64,000 bases of DNA. It comes from Halorhabdus tiamatea SARL4B. Its GTDB lineage: Archaea; Halobacteriota; Halobacteria; Halobacteriales; Haloarculaceae. The stretch covers positions 186,001 to 250,000 of the forward strand of contig NC_021913.1 of the NCBI RefSeq assembly GCF_000470655.1. The letters run 5' to 3'. This document shows positions 51,742 through 60,216 of this stretch, one piece after another (positions within the stretch are counted from its first letter, which is position 1; each line of letters begins with the position of its first letter). The notes under the pieces were generated by a model. That model ran no database searches, was not told the origin of the DNA, and saw only the letters and a list, made by a program, of their open reading frames with translations. The position numbers and the translations under genes are program-made.

Positions 51742-53550
51742 CTAATTTTCGGCAGGATTTGGAAGCACCTCGTGGGAATCGTTCGTGCTGACGAGCAAAC
51801 ACTGCCTCGTAATGCTCCCGCTGGGACACCGCAGTCCCGTCTTCCTGCTCTGATTTTGTTGCAGTCCTTCCTCTGCCCGGCTTCGTGTCGTAGTGAGGGA
51901 CGAAGAACGGTACTCGGACAATCGGGTCTGACGGCCACTCGCCGGGTCCTGTTCACTGTTGGCCGCGGACTGAACGCCAGGCACCGACACGGTTTCTGAA
52001 TCCTCCGTGCCGGCCTCAGAACGGACACGCTCGCAGGTGGGGCGTGATGGAAAGCTGGCGTGATTTCCCCGCGCCGTGTAGACACAGGGATTCGCCGTTT
52101 CCATCCGACTCCCAGAGAGGTGTTTTCGTCCGACATTGACCGCGCCGACCACATCTCGGTCGCACTCATACTCACAGCTGGGACAGTAGAAGTGGCCGCC
52201 GTTGCGTAACTCGGTGTGATCTGTCGGGGCCTTCACGGTCTTGCCGCGTTCGCCACATCGCGGACAGTAGCGTGATGTCCCCCAGGGATTCACCGTCTCG
52301 ACGTCGAGCCCGAGGAGGTCACCCTTGTACCGGAGCCGCTCAAGTAACTTCCCATGGGCCCACGTCGAGATGCTCCATGCCGTCACGCCACCCGTCTCTT
52401 CGGCCTCAAACTGCCCTAGCGACTCGAGGACGATCGTCTCGCACTCGTGAACGGCCGCGAGCCACACCAGCTGATTTGCTACATCGTGCTGGATCTGGTC
52501 GCGGAGACGTCGCTCCTTCCGTCGCGTCCGGCGATATTCGCTGAGGAGGTGAGCGAACTGCTCGGTATGGCTCTTGCCCTGTTGGCGGAGTTCGGCAAGG
52601 CGGCTGTCTATGCCCTCGGCGTCGGCTTTCACTCGAAACAGTTTGTCCTTCGCGTGGTGGTCGACGAAGTTGGGTGGCGCGATCTGGGATTCATCTTTCC
52701 CGTCTTCAGATCCGTCTAACACAACCGCAGTTGCCTGCTTTTTCACGCCGAGGTCCACAGCGAGAACACGGTCGGAAGTGGTGTCTACGGAGGTCTCGGG
52801 AACATCCACTGGCACGTCCAGCGTATAGCCGTATTCGGAGGAATGCAGTGTCGGCGCTTTCAGCTCCCCTGCCTCAAGCATCTCGTTGAACCGTTGGTGG
52901 GCTGGGAACCGTATTTCGTGCTCTGTCCAGTCGGCATACGAGTTGGGCGATAGCGAATCCGGCGCCTTCAGCATCACCACGACTTCTCCGTCCGCGGCTT
53001 GGACCTCGTGGATGTCTCCACGACTGTCCGGGCCGAAGGGAACCGTGTCGTCGGGCTGGGGACAGTCGACGAGGTCCGTGTATGCTTCAGGAAATCGGCC
53101 ATTCCGGTCGTAATGATTGTTTAGCTGCTCGACGACGGTTTCGATATTGCTCCACTGGATGTACGGTGAGTCTCCACTATCGAATAGGCGGCTTCGAAGC
53201 TGCTGCCATCCAACCCGCCTGATTTTTCGTTCCTCGACAGTTTCGACGATGAACTGGAAGGCACGGTACTTCTCACGATGAGCTTTTAGAATCCGAGTAA
53301 CACGATGGTAGATACATCGCTTGAATCGGTTGTAGAGGTATGCGTCTGTGTCCTCGAACGGCTCGTACTCGTCGTCTCGGACGTAGGTGTGGTCGTTGCT
53401 ATCGCGGGACTGAATCGCTTCGAGGTGCCTGTCTCGCCAGTATTCTTCCTTGAGCAATCGACGGAGATGGCGTTGCCCGAGCTCTAGGATTCGGGAACAG
53501 GCAGCGTGATACTCTCGGGGAATATGGAATTGTTCAGTGAGGTGGGTCAT
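51742..53550 (-). CDS. tnpB: large TnpB/Cas12-type RuvC protein with its own hairpin leader
   Basis: 602 residues from MTHLTEQFHIPREYHAAC. RuvC acidic residues are all present: Asp in VLAVDLGVKKQATAVV (about 265), Glu in ETIVLESLGQF (about 373) and Asp in CDRDVVGAVNVG (about 465). Zinc finger CPRCGERGKT...CPSCEYEC. Residues after about 480 (GNHASFPSRPTCERVRSEAG... to PNPAEN) are Ser/Arg-rich and look unstructured; this stretch may double as guide-RNA scaffold. No TnpA and no clear element ends; the promoter is leader copy 17, as for resident genes. Confidence 0.85.
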   Translation of the reverse strand: MTHLTEQFHIPREYHAACSRILELGQRHLRRLLKEEYWRDRHLEAIQSRDSNDHTYVRDDEYEPFEDTDAYLYNRFKRCIYHRVTRILKAHREKYRAFQFIVETVEERKIRRVGWQQLRSRLFDSGDSPYIQWSNIETVVEQLNNHYDRNGRFPEAYTDLVDCPQPDDTVPFGPDSRGDIHEVQAADGEVVVMLKAPDSLSPNSYADWTEHEIRFPAHQRFNEMLEAGELKAPTLHSSEYGYTLDVPVDVPETSVDTTSDRVLAVDLGVKKQATAVVLDGSEDGKDESQIAPPNFVDHHAKDKLFRVKADAEGIDSRLAELRQQGKSHTEQFAHLLSEYRRTRRKERRLRDQIQHDVANQLVWLAAVHECETIVLESLGQFEAEETGGVTAWSISTWAHGKLLERLRYKGDLLGLDVETVNPWGTSRYCPRCGERGKTVKAPTDHTELRNGGHFYCPSCEYECDRDVVGAVNVGRKHLSGSRMETANPCVYTARGNHASFPSRPTCERVRSEAGTEDSETVSVPGVQSAANSEQDPASGRQTRLSEYRSSSLTTTRSRAEEGLQQNQSRKTGLRCPSGSITRQCLLVSTNDSHEVLPNPAEN

Positions 53551-53570
53551 TTGTTGGCCTCGTGGTTCTC

Positions 53571-53603
53571 TCCCCCGCACCCCTTCTGGGGGGCAATAAA
53601 CAG
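53571..53603 (-). promoter_or_regulatory. hairpin leader, copy 17 (large tnpB)
   Basis: Minus strand: GTTTATTGCCCCCCAGAAGG then GGTGCGGGGGAG, about 22 nt before the ATG. Confidence 0.72.
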
Positions 53604-53644
53604 CCTCAGGAGCGAGACATCCGGATTCATCGTTATACCGCCGC

Positions 53645-53833
53645 TCAGGACTCGATCTGTGTTCCGGCGTCCCCGCTGTCTTCCGGCTGGGAGAGCAGAC
53701 TCACGTCTTGCAGGAGAGCTCTCGCTGCCTCTATCCGCTCCTGATCTGCGTTGTCGAGTCCGGCCGTCTCGATGCGTTTGAGATTGGTGAGTGAGCGATG
53801 CAGTCGATATCCGGGTGTGTTGCGTGGGTCCAT
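53645..53833 (-). CDS. small hypothetical protein (62 aa)
   Basis: MDPRNTPGYRLHRSLTNLKR IETAGLDN... a helical protein with acidic end SQPEDSGDAGTQIES. Leader copy 18 immediately upstream supports it as a gene. Confidence 0.6.
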   Translation of the reverse strand: MDPRNTPGYRLHRSLTNLKRIETAGLDNADQERIEAARALLQDVSLLSQPEDSGDAGTQIES

Positions 53834-53838
53834 TTGAA

Positions 53839-53870
53839 GCGCCTCGCCGATTCACGGCGCAGAGAAACCT
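53839..53870 (-). promoter_or_regulatory. hairpin leader, copy 18
   Basis: Minus strand: GGTTTCTCTGCGCCGTGAAT then CGGCGAGGCGC, ending 5 nt before the ATG. Confidence 0.6.
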
Positions 53871-53907
53871 CTCCGGCTGCGGGTAGCTGTCGGACGGGGC
53901 CTGCTCG

Positions 53908-53949
53908 TTAACCAACATTGGTGTGTTTCTGTGTCGCTATGTTGGTTAA
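53908..53949. repeat. long inverted repeat, TTAACCAACA family, site 6
   Basis: TTAACCAACA at 53908-53917 and TGTTGGTTAA at 53940-53949, perfect arms, just before the stop codon of the 53946 gene; the last bases overlap that gene. Over 31 kb from the other five. Confidence 0.76.
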
Positions 53950-54842
53950 GGCGAGTCCTGACCCGCTTTGCTGGGTCCGTAGCGAGCTGAGCCACACACC
54001 CGGCACTCCCAGATCGGTTGCCCCGTCCACGCTTCATCCGGGACCGACTCGTGGGTCTTGAACTGATGGTCGGTCGCCCGTCCACAGGTTTGACAGTCGA
54101 GTTCCTGCGTCGTCGGTACCGACGACACCTGGCGGTCAGCCGCAGCCTCGCCAGTAGATTCGGTCAGCGCCATCGCTGGAACCAGCCACACCGCGTCGTC
54201 GGCATCGTCGAGGACCGCGTCGAGACGCGACGCGTCGCGGATGCCGTCCCCACGCTGGTCGTAGAGCCGCGTCGGGGCCTGCTCCTGACGCTCCGACGCT
54301 CCCTGCCCGCGCCACCCAGTCCGGTCACGGGCGGCACTGAGAAGCCGCTCTCCCTCCGCTGACGACACCTGTACCGCGTCGGGGAGTGAGGGCCATTGCT
54401 CGACCAACTGGCGCGCCGGCGCCTCGTCGAGATCGTAGATGAGCGTGTAGTCGTCGACGGCCGGCTCCGCCTCGTTGGCGGAGAGGAGGTTCGCCGCGGC
54501 ACCGCCCTTCGCGACGGCGCCGTAGAACGTGGTCGACTCGACGACCAGGTGGATGATGCCGAGGACCGTCGTCGACGCTGTCTCGTTCGTGCTAGTGGCG
54601 TCACTTCCGAGATGGTTAGAGAGGCAGAACCGGCATTTCGTCTGGCCGTCTGGGACTGATGCCCCACAGGACCGGCACTCGCCGTCGGTTACCGTCGGCG
54701 CATCAGGGTAGCCACCAGAGCTCGTCGCGACGCGTTGCCGCCGGGGGGCACCCTCACAGCCGTCGTCCAGCCTCGTGTCCGGAATGTGGGACGCCTCGCC
54801 AGTCGGCCGCAGTTCCTCAAAGTCGGAGTAACGACCGTTCAT
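53946..54842 (-). CDS. zinc-finger protein of haloarchaeal plasmids
   Basis: 298 residues from MNGRYSDFEELRPTGEASH. Zinc ribbons near both ends: CRSCGASVPDGQTKCRFC (about 58-75) and CQTCGRATDHQF...CRVCGSARYG at the C-terminus. The centre (STTVLGIIHLVVESTTFYGAVAKGGAAANLLSANEAEPAVDDYTLIYDLDEAPARQLVEQWPSLPDAVQVSS) is a folded domain I cannot name. No leader copy lies in front of it. Confidence 0.65.
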   Translation of the reverse strand: MNGRYSDFEELRPTGEASHIPDTRLDDGCEGAPRRQRVATSSGGYPDAPTVTDGECRSCGASVPDGQTKCRFCLSNHLGSDATSTNETASTTVLGIIHLVVESTTFYGAVAKGGAAANLLSANEAEPAVDDYTLIYDLDEAPARQLVEQWPSLPDAVQVSSAEGERLLSAARDRTGWRGQGASERQEQAPTRLYDQRGDGIRDASRLDAVLDDADDAVWLVPAMALTESTGEAAADRQVSSVPTTQELDCQTCGRATDHQFKTHESVPDEAWTGQPIWECRVCGSARYGPSKAGQDSP

Positions 54843-54936
54843 AGAGCAGTCTACAGAGAACATGGCTCGTCTTCGTGTTTAAATCGTAGCGTGGATAGAC
54901 CGATGTGCAGTACAGACGGAGAGACAGTGGACTGCC

Positions 54937-55863
54937 TCAGGCGACCCGTTCCTCCAACGTATCCCGGTGTGCCCGAACAGTCGCCTTCGAGGCGTTCGCC
55001 ACGTCCGCGGCCTCGGATTGCGTCAGCCATCGCCCCTCCTCGCGACCGGCCTTGTAGAGGCAGGCCGCGGCGAACCCGGCCGGATGGACGCCCGTCGTGA
55101 CGCCGCGCTCCTCGGCCTGTTCCGCGAGGGCTCGGGCCCGCTGTCGGATTTCGTCCGGACACTCGAGGTCCGAGGCGAGGCGCGGCACGAACATGCTGGG
55201 GGAGACGGGCTCAGCGGGGAGGCCCAGCTCTTCGTTCAGCGTTTTGTACGCGTTCGTGACTCGTGACTCCGCGAGGCGGGCCATCTCGCTGACGTCGTCC
55301 ACTAACCGCGAGAGGCCGTTGCACCGGCAGGCTCCATAGACGCTGGCCGCGGCGATGGCCTCGATGGATCTGCCTCGAAGCAGATCCTCGTTCTGGGCGC
55401 TCCGGAAGAGCTGGCACGCCTGGTCGCGAACCGAATCGGAGAGCTCGAGCGCACTCGCCAACCGACGCACCTCGCCCAGTCCGTGAGCGAGATTCCGTTC
55501 TGCTTTCGACCGCCAGCGACCCCGGGTCTGCTCACGGCGCATCCGCGCGAGTCGCCGTCGCTTCTGCCCAGAGATCTCGTTCCCCTTCGCGTCGGTGCCG
55601 CGACCGATCTCCGTCGACAGGCCGCGATCGTGGCGGGCCGCAGTGAGTGGAGCACCCGTTCGCTCGCACTCCTCGTCGTCGTACGCCCGCCACTCCGGCC
55701 CGTGATCGATGCGCTGTTCGTCGATGACCAGCCCACAGTCCTCGCAGACCGTTTCGACCGCGTTCGTGGTGACCTGGCCGTCGCACTCGGGACACTGGTT
55801 CGCACTCGATTCCGTTCGGACGTCTTCGTCGAATCCGCTCTCGTAGATGTCTCTGGTTGCCAT
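54937..55863 (-). CDS. tfb: transcription initiation factor TFB (TFIIB homologue)
   Basis: 308 residues from MATRDIYESGFDEDV. Zinc ribbon CPECDGQVTTNAVETVCEDCGLVIDEQ (about 24-50), B-finger/linker region GPEWRAYDDEE...GTDAKGNEISGQKRRRLARMR, then two cyclin folds (about 105-205 and 215-305, including SIEAIAAASVYGACR and GVTTGVHPAGFAAACLYKAGR). It recruits RNA polymerase to promoters. Plasmid TFB copies are common in haloarchaea and can give promoter specificity. Leader copy 19 precedes it. Confidence 0.93.
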   Translation of the reverse strand: MATRDIYESGFDEDVRTESSANQCPECDGQVTTNAVETVCEDCGLVIDEQRIDHGPEWRAYDDEECERTGAPLTAARHDRGLSTEIGRGTDAKGNEISGQKRRRLARMRREQTRGRWRSKAERNLAHGLGEVRRLASALELSDSVRDQACQLFRSAQNEDLLRGRSIEAIAAASVYGACRCNGLSRLVDDVSEMARLAESRVTNAYKTLNEELGLPAEPVSPSMFVPRLASDLECPDEIRQRARALAEQAEERGVTTGVHPAGFAAACLYKAGREEGRWLTQSEAADVANASKATVRAHRDTLEERVA

Positions 55864-55899
55864 CGTTCTCACCGTGTTCAGGGAACCCGCCAGTACAGC

Positions 55900-55933
55900 G
55901 AGCCCCTCACCCATTGAGGGGGTAGAAAAACTG
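55900..55933 (-). promoter_or_regulatory. hairpin leader, copy 19 (tfb)
   Basis: Minus strand: GCAGTTTTTCTACCCCCTCA then ATGGGTGAGGGGCTC, about 37 nt before the ATG. Shows that the TFB gene carries the same leader as many of its neighbours. Confidence 0.7.
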
Positions 55934-56019
55934 CACGACAGCTACGTCAGTGACTCATAGATCAGATAAGAGTACGGCAAAGATTCGCTGGCACTAGAGA
56001 GTGTCTCTATGGAATCCGA

Positions 56020-57162
56020 TCAACTGGGAAACATCCCTTCGACTGTCGGACTATACAACATCGCTTCCACCAAATCCGGAGGCACGGCATTTCCTACGAC
56101 TCTTTCGGCCGCGCTAATTCGATCAGGTAGTTCGAACTCTCTCGGAAAAGTCATCAGTAGTGCAGCTTCACGAGGAGTTATACTCCGGTTAGCTTCGGGA
56201 TGAGTGAATCGGCCACAACTTGGGGTCGTGCAGCGCGTCGTAAGAGTTGGTGCTGGCTCTTTCCACGCCATTCTCCCATAGGCTGAGCCAGCACCTGAAT
56301 CAATATTCTGATGGCACTCTCGGATGAGATCCTCGTGCTCGGTTCCTCGGAGATCCATCCAACTTCCTCCGTCGTCAGGGATTGCCTCCATTAGATCGAT
56401 GGTTTTCTGCCGATGATTCCTCGCTCGATGGGCTGGATCGTCATCCTGTTTTTCTCCCTTTGACAAGTTCACCAGATCGTCTCGAACGATCGCGTCTTGG
56501 ACCCACCTCCATCGCTCTCGTTCGTCGTCCTCATCCGGATTTTCTGTGTGTGTTGGTGACCGAACTGCGATGTCGTCTGAGTCCGCACCGTACACACATA
56601 CGCCGATGGTTCGCTTCCTCCGTTGCGGAATCCCGTAGTTGGCGGCATTAACGAGTTTCAGGTTCACACCGTATCCGCCCTGTTCTTCGGTGTCCTCCTC
56701 GCGCGTCACTTTCTCCATTTGATTGCGAAACCACTTGATATAGGCACCCTCTCCCGAACTGAGGATGCCTTGGACGTTCTCGAAGAACACGAGATCGGGC
56801 TTTTCCTCCCGAATCCGTTCAACAAATGCCCGGAGTAAGTCGTCCTTCGGTTCGTCCTCTGGCCAGGGCGTAGTGTCTCTAAGTGAGCTGAAATTCTGGC
56901 ATGGAGGACAGCCACAGATTACGTCTACTTCTCCCTTTTCGAGGCCGAAGTGGTCGCGAATCTCGTCGAAAGTCGTTTCCTCTAAATCTGCTTGCAGAGG
57001 TTCAAAGTCGACTATCCCCTCGTCCGTGAGATTTCGTTCGTACGTGTCGAGTGCGTCTTCGTCGATGTCAACCGCACCTCTTATTTCAAACCCTGCCTGG
57101 TGAAATCCGAGAGAAGCCCCACCAGCGCCGCAAAAGAGGTCAACCACGGTACCTCTGCTCAT
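56020..57162 (-). CDS. drmMII: C5-cytosine DNA methyltransferase, DISARM DrmMII
   Basis: 380 residues, MSRGTVVDLFCGAGGASLG (motif I). Motif IV CGCPPCQNFS holds the catalytic Cys, motif VI is VFFENVQG, motif VIII QRRKRTIGV and motif X VVGNAVPP; the target-recognition domain lies at about 240-320. It marks host DNA. In class 2 DISARM the methylase gene follows drmC, as here, 114 bp downstream. Confidence 0.9.
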   Translation of the reverse strand: MSRGTVVDLFCGAGGASLGFHQAGFEIRGAVDIDEDALDTYERNLTDEGIVDFEPLQADLEETTFDEIRDHFGLEKGEVDVICGCPPCQNFSSLRDTTPWPEDEPKDDLLRAFVERIREEKPDLVFFENVQGILSSGEGAYIKWFRNQMEKVTREEDTEEQGGYGVNLKLVNAANYGIPQRRKRTIGVCVYGADSDDIAVRSPTHTENPDEDDERERWRWVQDAIVRDDLVNLSKGEKQDDDPAHRARNHRQKTIDLMEAIPDDGGSWMDLRGTEHEDLIRECHQNIDSGAGSAYGRMAWKEPAPTLTTRCTTPSCGRFTHPEANRSITPREAALLMTFPREFELPDRISAAERVVGNAVPPDLVEAMLYSPTVEGMFPS

Positions 57163-57276
57163 TACTTACCCATACAAATTCCGACGTCTAATTTTTTGTG
57201 CTTCAGGTGAAGGTCCCCGTTGGCGAACGAGGAGCGTCGCACCTCCATAGAGTGTGGGTTAAGCGCTGCCGACATT

Positions 57277-58197
57277 TTATCGTAATAATGGTAGTTCGAC
57301 CGGGTCAGCAGCTGCGAACACGTCGTCGAAAACTGCTGCGGTTCGCGTGGCCGGAGCTCCCTCTACGATGATCCCAAATTCGAAATTGGCGCTCAGATTC
57401 GTCTTGGTGAGGTTAGCCGAGCCGACGTAACAGCTAGTTTCATCGACGATGGCAAGTTTCGCGTGGGTTGCGAGCTTGTGCCTGCCCCAATCCGTTTCTT
57501 CGTATAGATCGCGAACTTCTAGACGCGATCGACCTTCTCGATCAAGGCCCTCGTGTAACGTGTTTAGCGCATCAATAAGGTCGTCACCAGGATCTTCTGT
57601 CTCACGAGTGAGAACGCGTAGGTTGACCCCTCGTTGGGGCAAGCTTGCGAGGTCGTCGACGATGCGCTGGTCAGCGTCGAAGTAGGGATTCGCGATCCGG
57701 ACTGTGTCACTGGCCCCGAGGACTAGGTCCCGGGCCCGAGCACTAATCGCGCCAACGGCGTCACCCTCACTGAGAGTCACACCGTCCGGAAGGGTCGCAA
57801 CTAAACTGACGTCGGGTGCACTCTTACGCGAGCGTTCCGTAACCTCTTCGATAGCCAACGCCGCGACGTACTGGCGATCGAGAGTGCGTGCCGCCAATTG
57901 CGGAGATACGCGAAAGGTGTAATCGGCGTAACGATCTCCTGTCGAAATCTGCTCGGCCTCAGCGTCCGTCGCGAGGCCAACAAAGACAGCCTCTACTGCC
58001 CGCGCCGACAGAGTGTATTCCGAGGGTGCGTATTCCTGCAGCGTAGTTTGATTCACCGTGGTTTGGGGTGAGTCCCGAAATTTAGCGAACCCGTCACGAA
58101 GGTGTTCGATTACACTTGGTGGAAGTTGCTGGGCGATTGCGAAATCCCGAGGTGGGTCATCGAAGCCGACCATATTGTTCTCCTCCCCGTCCGGCAT
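57277..58197 (-). CDS. drmC: phospholipase D-type protein, DISARM DrmC
   Basis: 306 residues from MPDGEENNMVGFDD, 4 bp after the drmB stop. The HKD motif reads HAKLAIVDETSCYVGSANLTKTNL in the C-terminal third; an earlier half-motif is not clear, so a dimer may form the active site. DrmC is the PLD-family member of DISARM, and is dispensable in the system that was studied. Confidence 0.88.
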   Translation of the reverse strand: MPDGEENNMVGFDDPPRDFAIAQQLPPSVIEHLRDGFAKFRDSPQTTVNQTTLQEYAPSEYTLSARAVEAVFVGLATDAEAEQISTGDRYADYTFRVSPQLAARTLDRQYVAALAIEEVTERSRKSAPDVSLVATLPDGVTLSEGDAVGAISARARDLVLGASDTVRIANPYFDADQRIVDDLASLPQRGVNLRVLTRETEDPGDDLIDALNTLHEGLDREGRSRLEVRDLYEETDWGRHKLATHAKLAIVDETSCYVGSANLTKTNLSANFEFGIIVEGAPATRTAAVFDDVFAAADPVELPLLR

Positions 58198-58201
58198 ACT
58201 A

Positions 58202-60133
58202 TCACACGTTCCAAAACGCAGGCGTAGCTGGTCCACCGACGAGCGCTCGCCGGTCGAGGTGCTCGTTGAACGCCTCACAAGTGACGGTCGTTAGATGAAG
58301 GCAAGCGTGACACGCAGCACCGTCGTCGTCCTGACTGCACGCGGGGTCGAGCAGGCACTGTTCGGCAAAGTCGATCGTGTGGTCTACCCACGGGTGAATT
58401 CGAGTCTCGAAGAGGGTCGACATCCCACCGAGTGCGAAGTGTTCGGTCGACTTCGCGTACAGAATAATGGCCGGGACGTTCGGTAAGATCAGCTCGGAAA
58501 TGCTGTCAGTCGCGAGGCCACACTGATCAGATGCCGTGGAAACCAGTGCGTGGCTCATGCTGTGTAAGAGTCGATACGCCGATTCGGTGGGTTCGTGATC
58601 GACATCAGAAAATGGATTGTCGACGGCTACGGGATCGACGTTGTTCAAGAGCCACTTCTGGTACGTTTCGTCGCTGGCGTCAGCGTCCGGCGTTACCGAT
58701 TCGTCGACGACGTTGGCGTCAACTAACCACTCCACGAGGGCCTTGCGGTCGACCTCGAGAATCAGCGCTTCTGACGGACTACGATCGGCGAAAACGGGAA
58801 TCGTCCCCTCGTCACCGTAAGGATGATCGAACGCGTTCAGGTCGACCTGAGACGGATCTGGAAGTTCCCGGTAATAGCCGTAGAGCACCGAAAGTAGCGG
58901 GAAGTTGTCCACCACCCACACTTCGTTCACGTTGATTCGATCCAGCTTATCCTGGTACTTTCGAGCTCGCGGGTACCTCTCTTTGAACTCTGGGGTGAGA
59001 ACATCCGAAAGTTTCCGCGGTTCTGGGTACGTGCTCGGATCGTAATCGTCGTGTTCGGGATCTCCTTCGTACCCTTCCGTTGAGCGGATGAATGTGAATA
59101 GCTGGTCAGCGATCAGAGAGTACGCTCGCTGTTCTCGAGTTTCGTCGTCGCCTTCGGTACCAGGTGGGTCGATTTCACCTCGGGTCTTCTCTGTCACGTA
59201 CTCACTCGTCAAGTGGTCGACGGCGCGCCCCGCGTCAGCCTGCATTTGGAGGTACCTTTCGATTTCATCCTCGGTGTATCCCTCTTCGCGAAGGTTCTCG
59301 ATTTGTTCTTGCTCCCCGGCGCGAGTCACCATATCCTCGATCGTGTTGTCTTCCGTGAGGGGAACGTCGTCGTCAGTAAATGCAGCCATCAATACCCTCG
59401 CCCAGGACTCCTCTCGTTCTAGCTCGTCACGGTCCATCCCGACTGGCGGAATGGCCACCTGAAGTAACGTGGCTGGATAGTATATCCCCCCACCACCTGG
59501 TGGCGTCGGTCCTCCCACGTACTCGTTACAATCTTCGCAAAAGGCACCTAGCGGGCCCATGTCGTCCCCACAATAGTCACAGCGGAACCTCCACGTTGCG
59601 GGGTCCCGGGTAGGCTTGTGTAAATACGGCGCGACGTAGTCGTGCGTTTCGCATTCGTCAGTTGGTCCGGGAGGAAGCGCGTTACCACACTCGTGAGTGA
59701 CGACGAATGGAACTTGTTGCAATCTGCCCTGGCATCCGTCTCGAGGACAGTCACCGGGATTCTTGTCTTCGCTGTCAGTCGCGTAGTAGTCAGTCGGATT
59801 TTGTCTGATGTCTACGCGACGGCACTCCGGTTGATCACACACCATCGTCAGAGGGAACAACCGTCCTTCGACCTTGCGTGGACGATAAGCGTCGAGGTCA
59901 GCGGGAGAGAGTTCGTTCCACGGAGACTCGTCCGCGTTACGGAATCGATCCGCTTGACTACGCATCTCCCCGGTCACTCGGGCGACTGGCAGATCGTTGA
60001 ACTGCCGCACCTTCACTCCCTTGTCTTTCACCCGCATCGCAACGTCATACTCTCCGTAGTCGAACACGTTTCCGGGGCCGAAATTGTACAGTACCTGTGC
60101 GATGCCCCGCATCATGTCGGCCTCTTCGTCCAT
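58202..60133 (-). CDS. drmB: DUF1998 protein, DISARM DrmB
   Basis: 643 residues. Several Cys clusters (CDQPECRRVD, CPRDGCQGRL, CDYCGDDMGPLGAFCEDC) and the C-terminal DUF1998 block HSMSHALVSTASDQCGLATDSISELILPN...ILYAKSTEHFALGGMSTLFETRIHPW...CLLDPACSQDDDGAACHACLHL. DrmB forms a complex with the DrmA helicase on invading DNA. 83 bp separate it from drmA. Confidence 0.9.
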   Translation of the reverse strand: MDEEADMMRGIAQVLYNFGPGNVFDYGEYDVAMRVKDKGVKVRQFNDLPVARVTGEMRSQADRFRNADESPWNELSPADLDAYRPRKVEGRLFPLTMVCDQPECRRVDIRQNPTDYYATDSEDKNPGDCPRDGCQGRLQQVPFVVTHECGNALPPGPTDECETHDYVAPYLHKPTRDPATWRFRCDYCGDDMGPLGAFCEDCNEYVGGPTPPGGGGIYYPATLLQVAIPPVGMDRDELEREESWARVLMAAFTDDDVPLTEDNTIEDMVTRAGEQEQIENLREEGYTEDEIERYLQMQADAGRAVDHLTSEYVTEKTRGEIDPPGTEGDDETREQRAYSLIADQLFTFIRSTEGYEGDPEHDDYDPSTYPEPRKLSDVLTPEFKERYPRARKYQDKLDRINVNEVWVVDNFPLLSVLYGYYRELPDPSQVDLNAFDHPYGDEGTIPVFADRSPSEALILEVDRKALVEWLVDANVVDESVTPDADASDETYQKWLLNNVDPVAVDNPFSDVDHEPTESAYRLLHSMSHALVSTASDQCGLATDSISELILPNVPAIILYAKSTEHFALGGMSTLFETRIHPWVDHTIDFAEQCLLDPACSQDDDGAACHACLHLTTVTCEAFNEHLDRRALVGGPATPAFWNV

Positions 60134-60216
60134 ACGTTACCACCTCACCGGCGGGACAGGCTCGTTAACGAGGGCTCTCTGGACGGTTGGATTTGCCGTA
60201 AGGTGTGCTGTCGAAG

